This document shows, one piece after another, positions 36,955-49,335 of a stretch of 64,000 nt of DNA. The translations under genes were made by a program, and so were the position numbers. The stretch lies in NCBI RefSeq assembly GCF_016802725.1, contig NC_052675.1, positions 8,817,622 to 8,881,621 on the forward strand, in the 5' to 3' direction. Below the pieces are notes generated by a model. The model did no database searches and was not told the origin of the DNA. It saw only the letters and a list, made by a program, of their open reading frames with translations. Source of the DNA: Solenopsis invicta. Its lineage: Eukaryota; Arthropoda; Insecta; Hymenoptera; Formicidae. Position 1 is the first letter of the stretch. Every line of letters starts with the position of its first letter.

Positions 36955-37560
36955 TAAGATGACGATTGCGGTAGGTAAAGGTTGTGTTATATAACGCCGT
37001 CAAATACGCGCGCGTTCTCGAATGTCGGGCATTAAAAGGATTTGGCAATTACATAGCAACGGTGCTGTGCTACGGCTTCATCCAATAAGAGCGAAACCCC
37101 CTATGGTACGACCTATAAATGCACAGGGTGCCGTCCAAGATAGAAGCCTGTCTACTTTCGTAGATAGCTTTTCTCAAACCAGCAAGCGCAAAAAGTAGCC
37201 TCTAACGTGAAACACTTGGTTTCATCGAACACAAAGGGCTTAAGTGACCCACCCCATTTAGTCCCTTCCCGGTACGATGCACTCGGTCATTTTGCAACGC
37301 CTAAAGGCCCAAAGTGAGCTAAAACGGCGAGCTTTCCTCCGATTTCGCCTCATGTGACCGCAATATTCGAACGTAACGTCTTGAAAAAGATTTTCCCACT
37401 TAAGAGACAAAGGGACATGGCCGGACCAATCGAATCACGAAAATGCGAGAGCACGAAATCTTTGATCCTCCTCATGTGTGTTTCATAGAGTAGTCTTTAC
37501 TCTCTACAAAGCTCCGTTCAATTTCACAATGTGCCTAAATTGACGGAAAAAATCAATGTA
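36955..37560. other. Microsatellite-free segment with CCAAT and TATA-like motifs
   Basis: This ~600-bp stretch differs in texture from its surroundings: balanced composition and no simple repeats. CCAATAAGAGC (about 37082) is followed ~40 bases later by CCTATAAATGCACAG (about 37121), then a small hairpin TCTAC-TTTC-GTAGA (about 37151-37165). The order resembles a pol II core promoter or a solo LTR. No coding sequence follows within 400 bases and no LTR edges or target duplication could be fixed. Confidence 0.3.
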
Positions 37561-37597
37561 ATTTATCGAATCTAATTTAATTGTAGACAATCTAATA

Positions 37598-38416
37598 CAG
37601 GGTGTCCACTCAAAATTTGTAAATCCATTCCATGAAAATTCCAGGTAAGATTAGAGAATCTTTGAAATAAATTTATTTTATTTCACACGCACTTTTTAAC
37701 ATATATTTAAAATATGTAATTAAAAAAAAAAGTCACTTGAGATTTAAATATTAAATTAGAGAAAGTACTGAAAAAAAAAACAATATAACAATATCGACCA
37801 ATGCCATACAATAATCTGTCTACAATATATATATGGATCTAGTTATCAAAAGTACAGAATTCGAAAAATAAGAAAAGATATTACGCTAATTTAGCATAGA
37901 TAAAGAATATTATATTAATTAAATAATACATATTAGGGAATAAAGGAATTAATATTGAGTAATTAATTATACAAGTCTTTGGTAATAAAATATAACTCAA
38001 CAGTCATAAAACTTTTTCGCAAAGCTTGAACATTGAGATATAAAATTTGCAAACTACAAAAATATTTAACGCAAATCTCTTTCAAGAAAAAAATAGTTTA
38101 AAAATTATAACTATAAACATAACTTATTCAAAATTGTAATAACAAACGTAATTTATGTATTCAAAGAAAAGCTAAATAACATTTATATATAATTATTTAT
38201 ATATAATTTATATATAATTTCAGTAAACTAGATTTTTAAAAATGTAAGCAATTATTTTGTCAGAAAGATTATAAAATTTAAATTTAGAAGTAAAACTTGA
38301 AAAAATTCCAGGATTAATGATCAAATTTCCAGGAGAATCCAGGATTCCAGGGGGCACAATTCGAAATCCGTGACTTTCCAGTATTTTCCAGGTTTTTCTA
38401 GGTAGTGGACATCCCG
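37598..38416. mobile_element. TA-flanked MITE with CAGGGTGTCCACT ends
   Basis: Bounded by TA on both sides (37596-37597 and 38417-38418). Left end CAGGGTGTCCACT and the inverted right end CGGGATGTCCACT match at 11 of 13 positions. The 819-bp interior is very AT-rich and non-coding. Near the right side there is a cluster of TTCCAG/CCAGG motifs (about 38305-38400), with one counterpart near the left end (AAAATTCCAGG at 37636). The target and termini fit a Tc1/mariner-type element. Confidence 0.8.
38305..38400. repeat. Cluster of short CCAGG/TTTCCAG direct repeats
   Basis: ATTCCAGGATTAATG, TTTCCAGGAGAATCC, AGGATTCCAGGGGG, TTTCCAGTATTTTCC and AGGTTTTTCTAGG follow one another inside the right end of the 37.6-38.4 kb element. 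They could be subterminal protein-binding repeats. Confidence 0.65.
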
Positions 38417-41400
38417 TAATTGAAGAGAAGAGTTATAAATAACAAAATAATCCCGCGATTCGCGTCAAGTTAAATCGCGCCATTGTGCAGAAGAGACTAT
38501 TGAAATCGCGAGGTTTTCCAAGGAATATAATTTCTCTCCGTTCTCCCTGACAAAAATGTCGAGGGATTATACCGCGGTGGAGGCGCGCGAAATCTTTCGC
38601 CGCTTATGTACCGACAGTCATGGCGCCTGATTCAATATTCGATATCCGATTTTGATTATATTGATTCAATCTCGACGTAGCGATTCGTCGCGGGGCGCGC
38701 GATCGGTTTCCTTATATTAATATTATTTCTCCCCCTCCCCCTCTCCTTCGCTCCGTTCCCGGACTGCCCGAGAGATTACGGGTCTCTGATTTCGGTCTTA
38801 TACCGGAATGAATACGGATGAAAATGGGGTATTTATTAAATCAACGTTATCCGACGAAATGGGAATGGCTTCAACCAGCGCGCGACACTTGTTAATAATT
38901 AAATTTAATTCCGACACTTTTCGATCTCGGATTCGCGCGCACCAGCTGACCCAACTAAAGAGAAAGGATTCATAACGCGCAGAGCCAATTATCTTGTTTT
39001 ATAAAAACCGCTTTGGATTCGCAAATCCAATTAGCGGAAAGAGACAAGAGAAGAGGGAACGATAAATATAGGAATTATAGAGCTTTAATACAACAAAACC
39101 GCAGGCACGAGAAAGATGCGGTATAAAAATACATGCCTCCTATATATTAAGCTACCCGCTACAGGTATATTACAGCATATTCGAAGCTCGTTAAAATCAG
39201 AGAGCGACCGAGTTCTCACCCCCTCCTCTATTCCCCCACCCCCGTGTGTCACTCTTTCTCTCTCGATTTCCTTTAAAACCGATAACAGGCCTGAATCTAA
39301 CACGTTGCCAACAAAATTAATGAAGAGTACAGAGAAATACTTTGCGCGCGATAATCTACTCGTCGAATAGAAGAAAAAATAAAATCGCTTGAAAATGCGA
39401 TTAACTACCTGCGGGATAACGCCATCTATAAAATATTTATTATATTTCGCTTTACAGCGCACACAGTGCAATGACAATCCCCCTCGGGTCAGGGTGGCAT
39501 CCATTTCGAAAAGCGACCGATCATTTGCCGGATAGGCCGCGCAATCAGCGACGTGCATATACGGCGCACTAATTGCATTATGGCGCGTCACTGGTCGAAC
39601 TTTCCGCTGGTTCATAACCTGCCTAACTCCCGAGTTCGACCGGCCGTTAATTGCGAGACAATAATTGAGTTTGAAGACGCGGGAACCAGAGGTGTTCAGC
39701 CGTCGTCTCACTAATTTTCCTTTAGCCACCATCGTTCCACATCCATCGCACATCTCTCTCTCTCTCTCTCTTGCGTTTCTTGCAAGATCCCCTCCTCGAT
39801 TCTTTTAAAGAAAACAACTATTGTATACTTTGCCTGAGACGATTCCAGATCATAAAGAATCGAGTCTGGAGCTTAATTACAGGAGGATAATGGTAATCCC
39901 GTCGTGTTTAAAGAGACTGCAGTGGTGTCCAGACGGACCGAAAGTTCGATGTTTAATTTTAACTTTTGCAGAAGTTGCCTGCAGGGAGTTTATTGGGGAC
40001 GTATAACTGTCCATCCGGTGCCTCCAGAGACACCGGATAGGCTGATGACAATTTCTGCGCTCGCGGACAAAGTCCACACGGTCCTCGCTCGCGTGCTTCT
40101 ATTTATTACAGCAGCGACGCTATTTATCCGAAATAAATACAACGTAATTAACTTTTCGTTCGCAATATATTTTAACTGTGTTCAAATGTTATTTATTCAG
40201 TCGATCGCGACTAGATATATATCTGTATTCGGTGAAATACAGTACTTTTTACTAGTACGTAATGTAATCGGCGCGATGCAGCGCAGATCGTGGACAGAGC
40301 AACGTCCACTCAAATTGTAAATCGATTTCGAGATGCCAAAATGTAACTTACATGTGTCTAATTGTCTTCTCATTGTTAATTAATGCACGGACCTGCGTCC
40401 GTTGCCTCGTGGCCAATGGATGGTGTCCTGTCGCGAAATCCATCACTCTGGTAAGCTGCTCATTTCGTCGAGTAAATTGACTACGTGCACGAAATATCCT
40501 AGTCCGCGGTTACTGAACAGTTGCGAGCAGACGTGGGCGCAAGGCGGTAAGATTAACGCATCTGGGAACAAAACGAGCTCACCGAAGGCGAGCTGCCCCA
40601 TCGTTCTTGGGCGAATACATCCGAGGATCCTCGAAGATGGCCACGCAACGACGAGGATAAATGTGGTATCCTGCCGGAGAGATTTACGAGGGAAAATTGA
40701 ATATCGTCCGAGTGCTCGGCAGCCCGTATATTTTTCTGGGAAATTTCTAGGAAGAGAAGGCTATAGAGAGACCACCTCTTTATTTAATCTCGGCGGCACC
40801 TTGACGGTATCTTTACTCCCTTTCCAGATTCGCAGACCAGGTTAAAAAGATCAACTACAACGATTGTGCGACAGCCGAGGCACACACTTGGACAGGCCGA
40901 AAGGTCTATCATCCACCGTAACGCATCGGAAGTAATTGTGATTGCTCACTTGATATTTTTTCTTCTACCCTTCACTTTTTTAATATTTACATTCGATGTA
41001 CGCAGACTGCGGGAAAACAAAATTTTCTTCTATGCCCGGGGATTCGGACACGAATTTTCTCAATTTACTCGGATATATTTTTTTCCACCGTGTAACCGAT
41101 TAAAAGTACTTGCCCGTAGGGGAGGGCTTGAAATCCGATTCGAAATCTCATTCTCCGCTGGGAAATAAGTGCCGGCAAATGAGGGAAGATTCGATAAAAA
41201 GAAAGCGGATTTTTAGTTATCTTCCTTATATACGTCCGCGCCGATATCCCATAATTTTCTCTTTCTTTTTCATCAATAAGTTCTCGTACTTGTTCGGTTA
41301 TCTTTATTTCATTACACGGGATCGCGGGATAGAAAGTTCTCGGGAGAAGAATATATAATCCCGCGCCGAGTCGCATGACCGGGGGAGTATTATTTCCTAA

Positions 41401-43233
41401 ATGCAAGGGGCACATTTTCATATCCGTAGACTCGAATCCAAAACGAAGGTTGGGTCGGTCTCTCACTAGACGCGCATTAATATTCATTTAACGAAACCAC
41501 CTACAGGACGGAAACTACCCTCGACCTATTTCCTATATTACTCACACGTATAACGTAAAAACGCACATACGGACGTGGAAGTAGGTTATCCCCGCGACAT
41601 TTCCTCGCCGATGTGTTTCATATGCACTTATAAATTATGTGGTGGAAAATTCTATTTTCCTCGCACCCTCTTTTCTCCCTCCCATTGTTTCTTGTAAAGT
41701 CTAATAAAGCCCGTATAACTTTGCCACTTTATTTTACTGTTTTTAAATGAGCAAGCGCGACAAGCGAATCACCTTTTCCCGTTTAATACTTCCATTAATT
41801 TAAGATAATATACACGCGATCGCAGAAATTTATGTAATTCGTTGCACAATCTATTACCTTAATATATTGCATGTACCACGCGTAATGAAACTAAACACGA
41901 TTTTTATTTTTTTAAATAAGCGAAAAAGTCACCTTGCCACTTTACAAGATGAAAAATGAAACTGTTGAGAATAATTAAGGTAAGCTGTAATTTCCAACTA
42001 GAGCGTCATAAAATTTGATAAGAAGTTAAATGTTAGAATGCCGCAGCGTCCGAAGGGAAGGATTAAAGAAATCGCGCACCTGATTATTCGCGTTTGGCGC
42101 GAGAATCGCGGAGTAATCTTGGCTGGCAGCCTAATTACCTCGTCGAACCGCGAAACACGCATCGTCCCGATGTATCACGAAGTAAGGAGCGATTTTGCAG
42201 GGGGTATAATTATAGACCAAGCGACCGGCCGAAACACCGGCGGGGGATCTTCTCGATCGAAACCTCGACGATCCCCTTTTCTCGTCGAGGAACGCTCGTC
42301 GTGCCGTGTAACCCAGGACAATTCCCAGGAATAGTCTACCAGGTTTCGCGATCGAACACCGTTTTTAACTCCCTATCGGCTATGATACATCTCTCTCGCG
42401 AGTTCACCGTCCTCGAGGGGGTCTCCGCGAACTCGGTCATGCGCTAACCTATCTTAGGAAATTCGATAACATAGATTAATTTTCTCTATCTAAAATGTCA
42501 CTACGGAGTCTCTGTATTTCGATTTATTAATAATCCCAAATCGGTCAGGATTCATGGGCTTCCCAAGAACGCAATTATAAAATCCTCGCGCGATCCTAAA
42601 ATCCACGAAAATTATTTCACGCGCGGGATTGCATATATTAAGCTCGAAAGAGTTTATACTCCTTTGCGAGTTTAAATATATTGTGTTTTCTGTAATTAGT
42701 TTAATTGAATCGTATAGTTTATTGATGCGCATTAAAAACTCCTTTAACGCACCCTCCACCGCAATCAACGAGTTCAAATCGACCAAATTATACATTCCAC
42801 AATTTTATGAAATAAACCGAACCAACGCGAAGCACAATTAAGCGTTTAACCGCCGGAATGAATTAGATGAAATTTAAATCGGATTAAATAATGCAATAGA
42901 TAACACGTTGTAATAAATGTAAACGAATGTTTATTTCATGGACCAATGCTTGCGATAATTTTATACAATTTTATTTTAATTGCCCTTTTGTTACACACAC
43001 TATTTTTCCGTCGGCGAAAGGAAAACGTGTCCTAAAAAAAAAGAGACTAATTTAGGTACTAATTTGTTTGCTTTGTTCAAGGCACAAACAATGAAAATAT
43101 TATTTGGACTGTAAATCTATAAACGCCAAACGATGGATGATTGTTTAATATTTCATTATGAGCTAAAGCCGAGCTGAAAGCAGGTCGCTCGTAAAATGAC
43201 TTTGTGTTTGTTTGGCAAAACGGGAGCGTGTGT

Positions 43234-43236
<3 letters not shown>

Positions 43237-43282
<46 letters not shown>
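43237..43282. repeat. (TA)n microsatellite
   Basis: Twenty-three uninterrupted TA units, the longest TA run in the window. It could extrude as a cruciform and is likely to be length-polymorphic. Confidence 0.97.
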
Positions 43283-43283
<1 letters not shown>

Positions 43284-44011
43284 CTTTTATGTGATTTAGG
43301 TGATTTATTGGAAAGTAAAAGTCGCAGCAGCGCACGAACAATTGTTGGCCATGCAGTTCTCAGGAATGTATACCAAATCTTTTATATAAATAAATGAATA
43401 CTAAATTAGAAAAAGAGAAAGAGAGAAAAAGAGAGAAAAAGATTAGATAGTCTGTAAATAAAATACAATAAATCCAAACATAAAAAAATATATAATAATT
43501 ATAAAACTCTATAGATATTGATTTATTTTTGTGCCATTGACTGGATCGTTCGACATGTTTTTCGTTTATTTCGCCATTAATAAATTCTCCAATCTCAAGC
43601 TCTCTGTCTGAATTCAAATTGACAAAATTAATTTTTATTTTAGCTTTATTAAATTCTTTTTTCTAAAATAAGTCTCACTTCAGTTAGATTCACGTACCGC
43701 ATTGTTATGTATACACGCGCGTATCTTTTTTTTCTTTTTTACGTTTTTTACGTATAGTTGCAGTTGGAAAAAATGGAAAAGGCGTTTAGAAGACATTTCG
43801 AAGGTTCAAAATTCAAAGCACGGATCGTTAGAGCGGCGCACTTGCGAGCTAAAGCGGCTAAAAATAAAGAAATTAAGTTACGCGTCTCCCTCCGTCGCGC
43901 CCCTTTGATCTCTAACGCGCGGGAATTCGATTTTTCTGCCAGCCCGTTCCAGGCCGATCCGACAAAGTGGAGCGTAAATTTCGCGTTTCCTCGCCAATTC
44001 GGTCCTCACTG

Positions 44012-44034
44012 GCACGGCACGGCACGGCACGGCA
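44012..44034. repeat. (GGCAC)n pentanucleotide repeat
   Basis: Four to five GGCAC units in a CpG-rich patch. Confidence 0.85.
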
Positions 44035-46533
44035 CGACGCGGCGTATCGCGGCTGATCCCGGACCCTTAAAATCTCTCCTTTTCCGAGGAATGGGAAATC
44101 GGTAAAAGGCCGTTTGATTAAAGTATCATCGACTGTCGTCGCACGGCAGAAGGAGCAATCCCGAGCAGACGGGTTCATAATGCGAAAACCTCTCTGCATA
44201 ATGCCTCGCTCCCGTCTCGAATGTTGCTTCAAAGATGAATGCGGAAAAAGCGGCGCCCCCCCCCCTTCCCTCCTCATCCCGTGCGGAGGTTGTGAGGACA
44301 GAAAAATTCAGAATACTTCCCCCGCCCGTGGAAACGTTTGACACGAGAATGAGATGCGAGCGCGGTAATCCGCTTCCAATTTGATTGGTATTGTGCTCTT
44401 TGAAGTCGACATGGATCACTCTCTCGCTGAAGAGCGCTCATCCTTCACGTCTGATCCGTTCACGCACTCGGTATCCGTACTTTATCCCAGGCCAAGTCGC
44501 GAGATGAAATTTTAACGCCGGAGACAAAAGCGGTGCTGCATGATTGCGAGCCGGGCACGGATCTCAACGCCATTGTGTCGTTTCGGATCGGTTCTGAATC
44601 GAATATCGTCGGACTGTACAGAATAGTCGTGCACGAGCGCCCATTCATTTACTCAACTTTCACAACCCGGGGTCATGCATGTGACAATCGCGAAACGTCT
44701 CGCGCAAATAAAGCCACAATAAATGATCTGTCAATGTTCCCTCTCTTTCTAAAATCAGAATTATTTTCATCACCGCAAAATATCGCGCGCAATCTCGCGT
44801 TCGTTTTGTCCATTTTTCTTAAAAAAAAAAAGAGAGAAAGAAAAATGAGAGCGTCTGTATCTCTCTTCGTCCATCTTTAAAAACGTCCGCGCGCAAAAAC
44901 GCATGGAGAGTTCGATAAGATATTTATCAGGTCATTTTGTGAAAGCTCCGGGCGCGCTGAGATACGCAAATTATTTTATATTCCGCTGACACCATCCGCA
45001 TACATACTCTTTCTCTAATACCATCTTCTCCGATCTCTCTATCCGTCTATTTATCTTTATCTTTCTCTCGCGCTAACGGTCGAAGATAGGTGGAAACGAC
45101 GCCTCTTTTGCACACAAACGTACGTATGCAAATATCTTCCGTGTCCCCCCATTCTACGGGCATCGCCGCCTCTCTTTCCCTCAAACTAACGTAACTAGAA
45201 CAAAAGTTTCGACTCACACTGTCAACTGCCGCCGCGGCAAAGATAATGTGAAAGCCTCTTTGCACAGCTCACCGGTTTGAATCTTCCTTTAAGGACAAAG
45301 CGCAAGAGAACGGCAGGGAGACGAGGGGGCGGCATCGTCGAGAACTGTTGAATACTCTTGAAGGGGAAACCTTAATTGCAACTCGATGTGAGGAGTGCAA
45401 AGGGAGATTGGGAAGGTGCATAGTCTGGGACTGACTAGAGAATAGTTATAGCTATACCCGAGCAAGATAATACGAAACGATACGTCTGGTATGATCTTTG
45501 GCAAAGTTAGCCTAGCCTCTATCGTTTGCCACCAGATCGATCGTTGTCACCGCGCTGCATATATAATAATTCTTATCCCTCGTTTCTTCCCCTCCGGCCG
45601 AAGCGCGAACAACGGGAAATAATTTTCGCGCATAGACCTCTCTCGTATATTTCTATCTCCCTTTCCTCAATTTTGTCACGTTCTCGCACCACATGAGTTT
45701 ACTTATTCTCGCGCCACGGGAATCAAGTGTCTGAAAAAGGCGGAGGGGAAGAGGCGGATTCGGAAAAATCTTTTCTCCGTGGCAAATCGAGACGGTACCG
45801 GGATACGTTAGACAAGCCAAGATATCCAAGGTATTTCACGGGAAAAGACGACGGGAGCAGTCGGTGACCTGATCTCTAACTGTGTACCAAGTGCACCGCA
45901 CTCCGGCGCATATTTACCCCCCTATGTAACGGACGCATCTATTTCGGCCAACTGCGAGTTATTAACGGATCCGCGCCTCGAGCCGCGATATCCCGTCGCA
46001 CATTTGTTGTCTAGATGTAATAATAGTTCTCCCGACGATACTATTTGTCGGAATAAACTCGTCGGGGAAGAGGGAGGGGGACGCGGACTAAGCGTCTCCC
46101 TTTGAACGTCGGAATGTCGCAGCGACGAGATGACGAGGCGACAGATTTCAAAATGCACGCAATCATTAGGCACTCGTGTCGAGCACTTAAAAACACCGGC
46201 GGAACCGGATAACGTTTTCACGCTTCCTCTTCTATGAGCTTCGTAATATATTCCTATCTATTCGAAATCCTATATCTTCGCGCCTCGATATACACTCTCG
46301 TCCTCGCCAACTTCGGCCACTTTTGCAACGAGGCTAATTATGTAATACACCGCTGAAAGAAAAAAAAAAGTGTTACGAAGCGCCTGTAATTGGGGAGACT
46401 TTCGCGATTATACGCGCAATTAGAAACTTTTCGGAGGAAGCGATTAAGAGTGCGCCTCGATAGAGTACGACGACAATCTCTTCGGCGTCGAAAACTTTGC
46501 GACTAAGAAAGAAACAGAAAGATTCGGGAGATT

Positions 46534-46552
46534 CGCGCGCGCGCGCGCGCGC
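46534..46552. repeat. (CG)n dinucleotide repeat
   Basis: About nine alternating CG units. Survival of such a run suggests little germline CpG methylation decay at this site. A similar run lies at 55104-55126. Confidence 0.9.
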
Positions 46553-47570
46553 TCACCCTGATCAAGTTTATATTGACAATGACGCGGAACGAAGCCTCGG
46601 CCAACGGCCTCGTGGGGTCCACGCGGAGCGTCGCGTCTCGGGGTGCGTGATTCATAACTTAGATAGCTCTAACGCATAACTTAGTTAGCCAGTTATAACG
46701 CATAAATTATCACGGCGTGCCGTACCCGCTGAGGGTTTATGCGGTTTATAAATATCCGGATTTAGCCGCGCGCCGCTCGGACGCGTGGTTGCTATTGAAA
46801 AATCGTGATTTGTACGCGGCGGCCCTCGGTTACCATCAATTTTCAATGAAGAAAGAGAGAAAGGGGGGGGGGGAGAGCAAAAATCGTTTCTCGCGGAAAG
46901 TTCCATCGAATTCCACTTTGCGGCTATCGATTCAAGTTTAATTAGGAATTGAATTTGCGAGTCATATTGATAAGGTATAATTAATGAAATATTTAATGCA
47001 AGTCCCCGAGTGCTATTTTCGAAAAGCCGAGGGAATTACCGAGGGTTAGTAGAATGTAAAAGACGAGTGTTAAATAGTATAGAGAGGACGATGCTGAAAA
47101 GATGAGGTGCGCTTTTCCGATATTTTTCGTAATTAATTCTGCCTTTTTAATGTTTCGCCCGGATCGCCATCGAGTTCGGTGTACACAGGCGAACGCGCGG
47201 CGTTTTATTACGATCAAAACAAGAGGCGCGGATCTCCCCACATGCATGGAGTCTGCGCGCGCGCAATTCCACCCATGTGTATCGCACACATACACCCTCG
47301 ACATTCACGTACACACAAATACGTATTTTCATCGAATAAGAATATGCATGTACCTTTTCATTAAAGTCTATGAAACATATATTCGCGCAACCTCGATTTT
47401 CAATTCTATCATACATAATTAATATTTCTTTCCATTTCTGCAGCTTCGAAAAGATTGCGAGCGCTAGATTCTCCATCGCTGCATTCGCAACAATTAATAA
47501 GACATTGGTCACGTGGATCGTGAACCGGTTAGGATTAAAGCGATTTGCGTACAATTCAGATCAGCGAGTT

Positions 47571-47740
47571 TTACAACATTTCTCTGTTCTTTTTTTTTTT
47601 AATTGCCAAAACTTGAAAAAATTAAACAGTTTTAGGACAATTTGATTGACGGGAAAAAAAGATTAATTTTTTTTTTTTCATAGCGCTTATTGACATTTAC
47701 TAAACCAGATATCGAGCTGTCGCGTGCTAGACAGATCGTA
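47571..47740. repeat. Copy A of a direct duplication (intact)
   Basis: Shares TACAAC.TTTCTCT.TTC, AAACAGTTTT, TTTGATYGAC, GCGCTYATTGACATTTAC, AACCAGATATCGAGCT and TCGCGTGCYAGACAGATC, in the same order, with 48811-49335. Here the two halves are contiguous. Confidence 0.82.
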
Positions 47741-48100
47741 TTTTTCTTGTAAAAAAAAAACTGTGTTATTTTCTCATGCCGAGTACATACACCGCTCCGG
47801 CATGTCGCGTTTCACGTTCTTTTGAAATCAACAGAAGTGCGACAAAGTTTCGACGGTCGTGACAGATTGAAGAACGCTGATCTGGATGAATACTGTCGCG
47901 TGCCGATTTGAAAATAGTGAGTGTAATGGACTTGCCAATGACGATTAACTCTGCGTACGGAACGGCTGAAGCACGACGTTAACCACGACGCCAACGGCGA
48001 TGATTGCGGAGCACTGTTTGATCGACTTTAGACCCGACAACGTGGCGATCGGACGGTTGGCCACGGGTTTATAAAGTCGGCGGATGGGTCGATTGGATTA

Positions 48101-48175
48101 GGTCGGTCGGTCGGTCGGTCGATCGGTCGGTTCGTCGGTCGATGGTCGGTTGGTCGGTCGGTCGGTCGGTTGGTT
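48101..48175. repeat. (GGTC)n simple repeat
   Basis: About 17 imperfect GGTC units interrupted by GATC, GTTC and GTTG variants, followed by a GA-rich segment. The complement (CCGA)n occurs at 7.5 kb. Confidence 0.92.
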
Positions 48176-48219
48176 GATAAGAGAGAAGAGAGTGAAAGAA
48201 AGAGATAGAAAGATAGAGA

Positions 48220-48560
48220 TAGAGAAGAGAGAACAGGTGTAGGTTCTGGACCTGGATGATGGTACGTGGTGCGGCAGGGCCGGGGGCTGACGCGACACTG
48301 CTCGCGGGCGCGTATACGCGCGCACCCCGTGCGCATCCGCCGACGCGCATATCCGGCCCTCGTTCATGTGCGCCGCCACCGATATAGCCAATCCCGGAAG
48401 CGGGATCTTTATCCCTTTGGACGAAGTCGCCCAAAGATCGCGGCCGCTCGCTACCTGTCGTGTGATCGGATCGACGCCGCTGAACCATCAGGGCCTCATC
48501 ACTGTCCCGCGCTCTACGCGTGCTGCTTCTCCGAGCCGGTTACCGGTCCTCCCTTCTCAA
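48220..48560. other. CpG-rich patch, candidate regulatory or leader sequence
   Basis: A short CpG-rich patch (GCGCGTATACGCGCGCACC and similar) next to the GGTC repeat. All three plus frames are partly open through it, which reflects composition. No start, splice site or domain could be assigned. Confidence 0.25.
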
Positions 48561-48810
48561 TTAATTTTCCACGGAGAAATATATTATTAGTTACTGCTGA
48601 AACGCAAGACTTTTCCAATAGCAGTCCTACAGAGAGTCCAACCTTTGATTTTTTTTCTCTGCATCTAACTTGGTTAATATTAGATTTGTTCTTTTTACTT
48701 TTTCAACTTCTTGCACGATTTATCCTTACTCTTTTTCTCTCCAACGGGAAAAAGAGACGAAAGATGAGCCGTTCAAGAAGCTCGGCTGAAAAAAACAGGT
48801 CTATTGTAAT

Positions 48811-48884
48811 TCTACAACTTTTCTCTCTTCTTTTATTTAAGTTGCAAAAAACCTGTTAAACAGTTTTGGTACACTTTGATCGAC
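48811..48884. repeat. Copy B of the direct duplication, left part
   Basis: Matches the left portion of 47571-47740 up to TTTGATCGAC; the match stops abruptly at the start of a CA-rich insertion. Confidence 0.78.
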
Positions 48885-49242
48885 ATATTTCACACACACA
48901 CAAACACACAAACACATACGCGCACGCACGCACGCAGGCACACACACACGCGCACGCACGCACACGCACGCACACCCACAGACAGAAAAATAATTCATTG
49001 GAATTAGTGGTCTTATTTATTTAACTGAAAGTTGTTTCACTGAAATATTATATGCTTACACAAAACATTATTTGTTTGAATGTTGAAAAATGTTGTTTCA
49101 TTCAAACATCTATTATTTGACGAAAATAAAATATTATTAATCGCAGTTATTGATTCAAACATTGGTTTGTCTGGGCCATTCCAAATAAATTTGTTTGGCT
49201 ACAATAAAATTTATCAAGTCCAAAAAAATCGTTTTCTCCGTG
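48885..49242. mobile_element. ~358-bp insertion splitting copy B
   Basis: Absent from copy A at the same point. It consists of a compound (CA)n/(CGCA)n microsatellite (about 48891-48975) followed by AT-rich sequence ending TTTTCTCCGTG. Read inwards, the ends CACAGACAGAAAAATAA and CACGGAGAAAACG resemble the CACTGAGAGAAA MITE termini, so a MITE insertion is likely, but the target duplication is not clear. Confidence 0.5.
48891..48977. repeat. Compound (CA)n/(CGCA)n microsatellite
   Basis: CACA, CGCACG and ACAC units are interspersed over about 85 bases. Confidence 0.92.
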
Positions 49243-49335
49243 CAGAAAAAATCTGATTATTCTTTTCACAGCGCTCATTGACATTTACAAAACCAGATAT
49301 CGAGCTATCGCGTGCCAGACAGATCCGCATTTTAA
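49243..49335. repeat. Copy B of the direct duplication, right part
   Basis: Resumes the match to copy A at AGAAAAAATCTGATTA and continues through ACCAGATATCGAGCTATCG to AGACAGATC. Confidence 0.8.

Larger units (their letters stand above)
38419..47570. other. Long unique non-coding region, no gene recognised
   Basis: CpG-rich patches (38.5-38.8, 40.4-40.9, 42.0-42.4, 43.9-46.7 kb) alternate with AT-rich DNA. Frames of up to 222 codons (39085-39753 minus, 40402-40845 plus) lack domains, and several cross simple repeats, so I treat them as chance. Simple repeats include a long (TA)n at 43237-43282, GGCAC pentamers at about 44012-44034 and (CG)n at 46534-46552. No transposon ends were found. Confidence 0.4.

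Noticed and set aside
39085..39753. 222-codon minus-strand ORF
   Set aside because: No domain, mixed composition, and includes a low-complexity stretch; the cysteine spacing near its start does not form a recognisable zinc finger.
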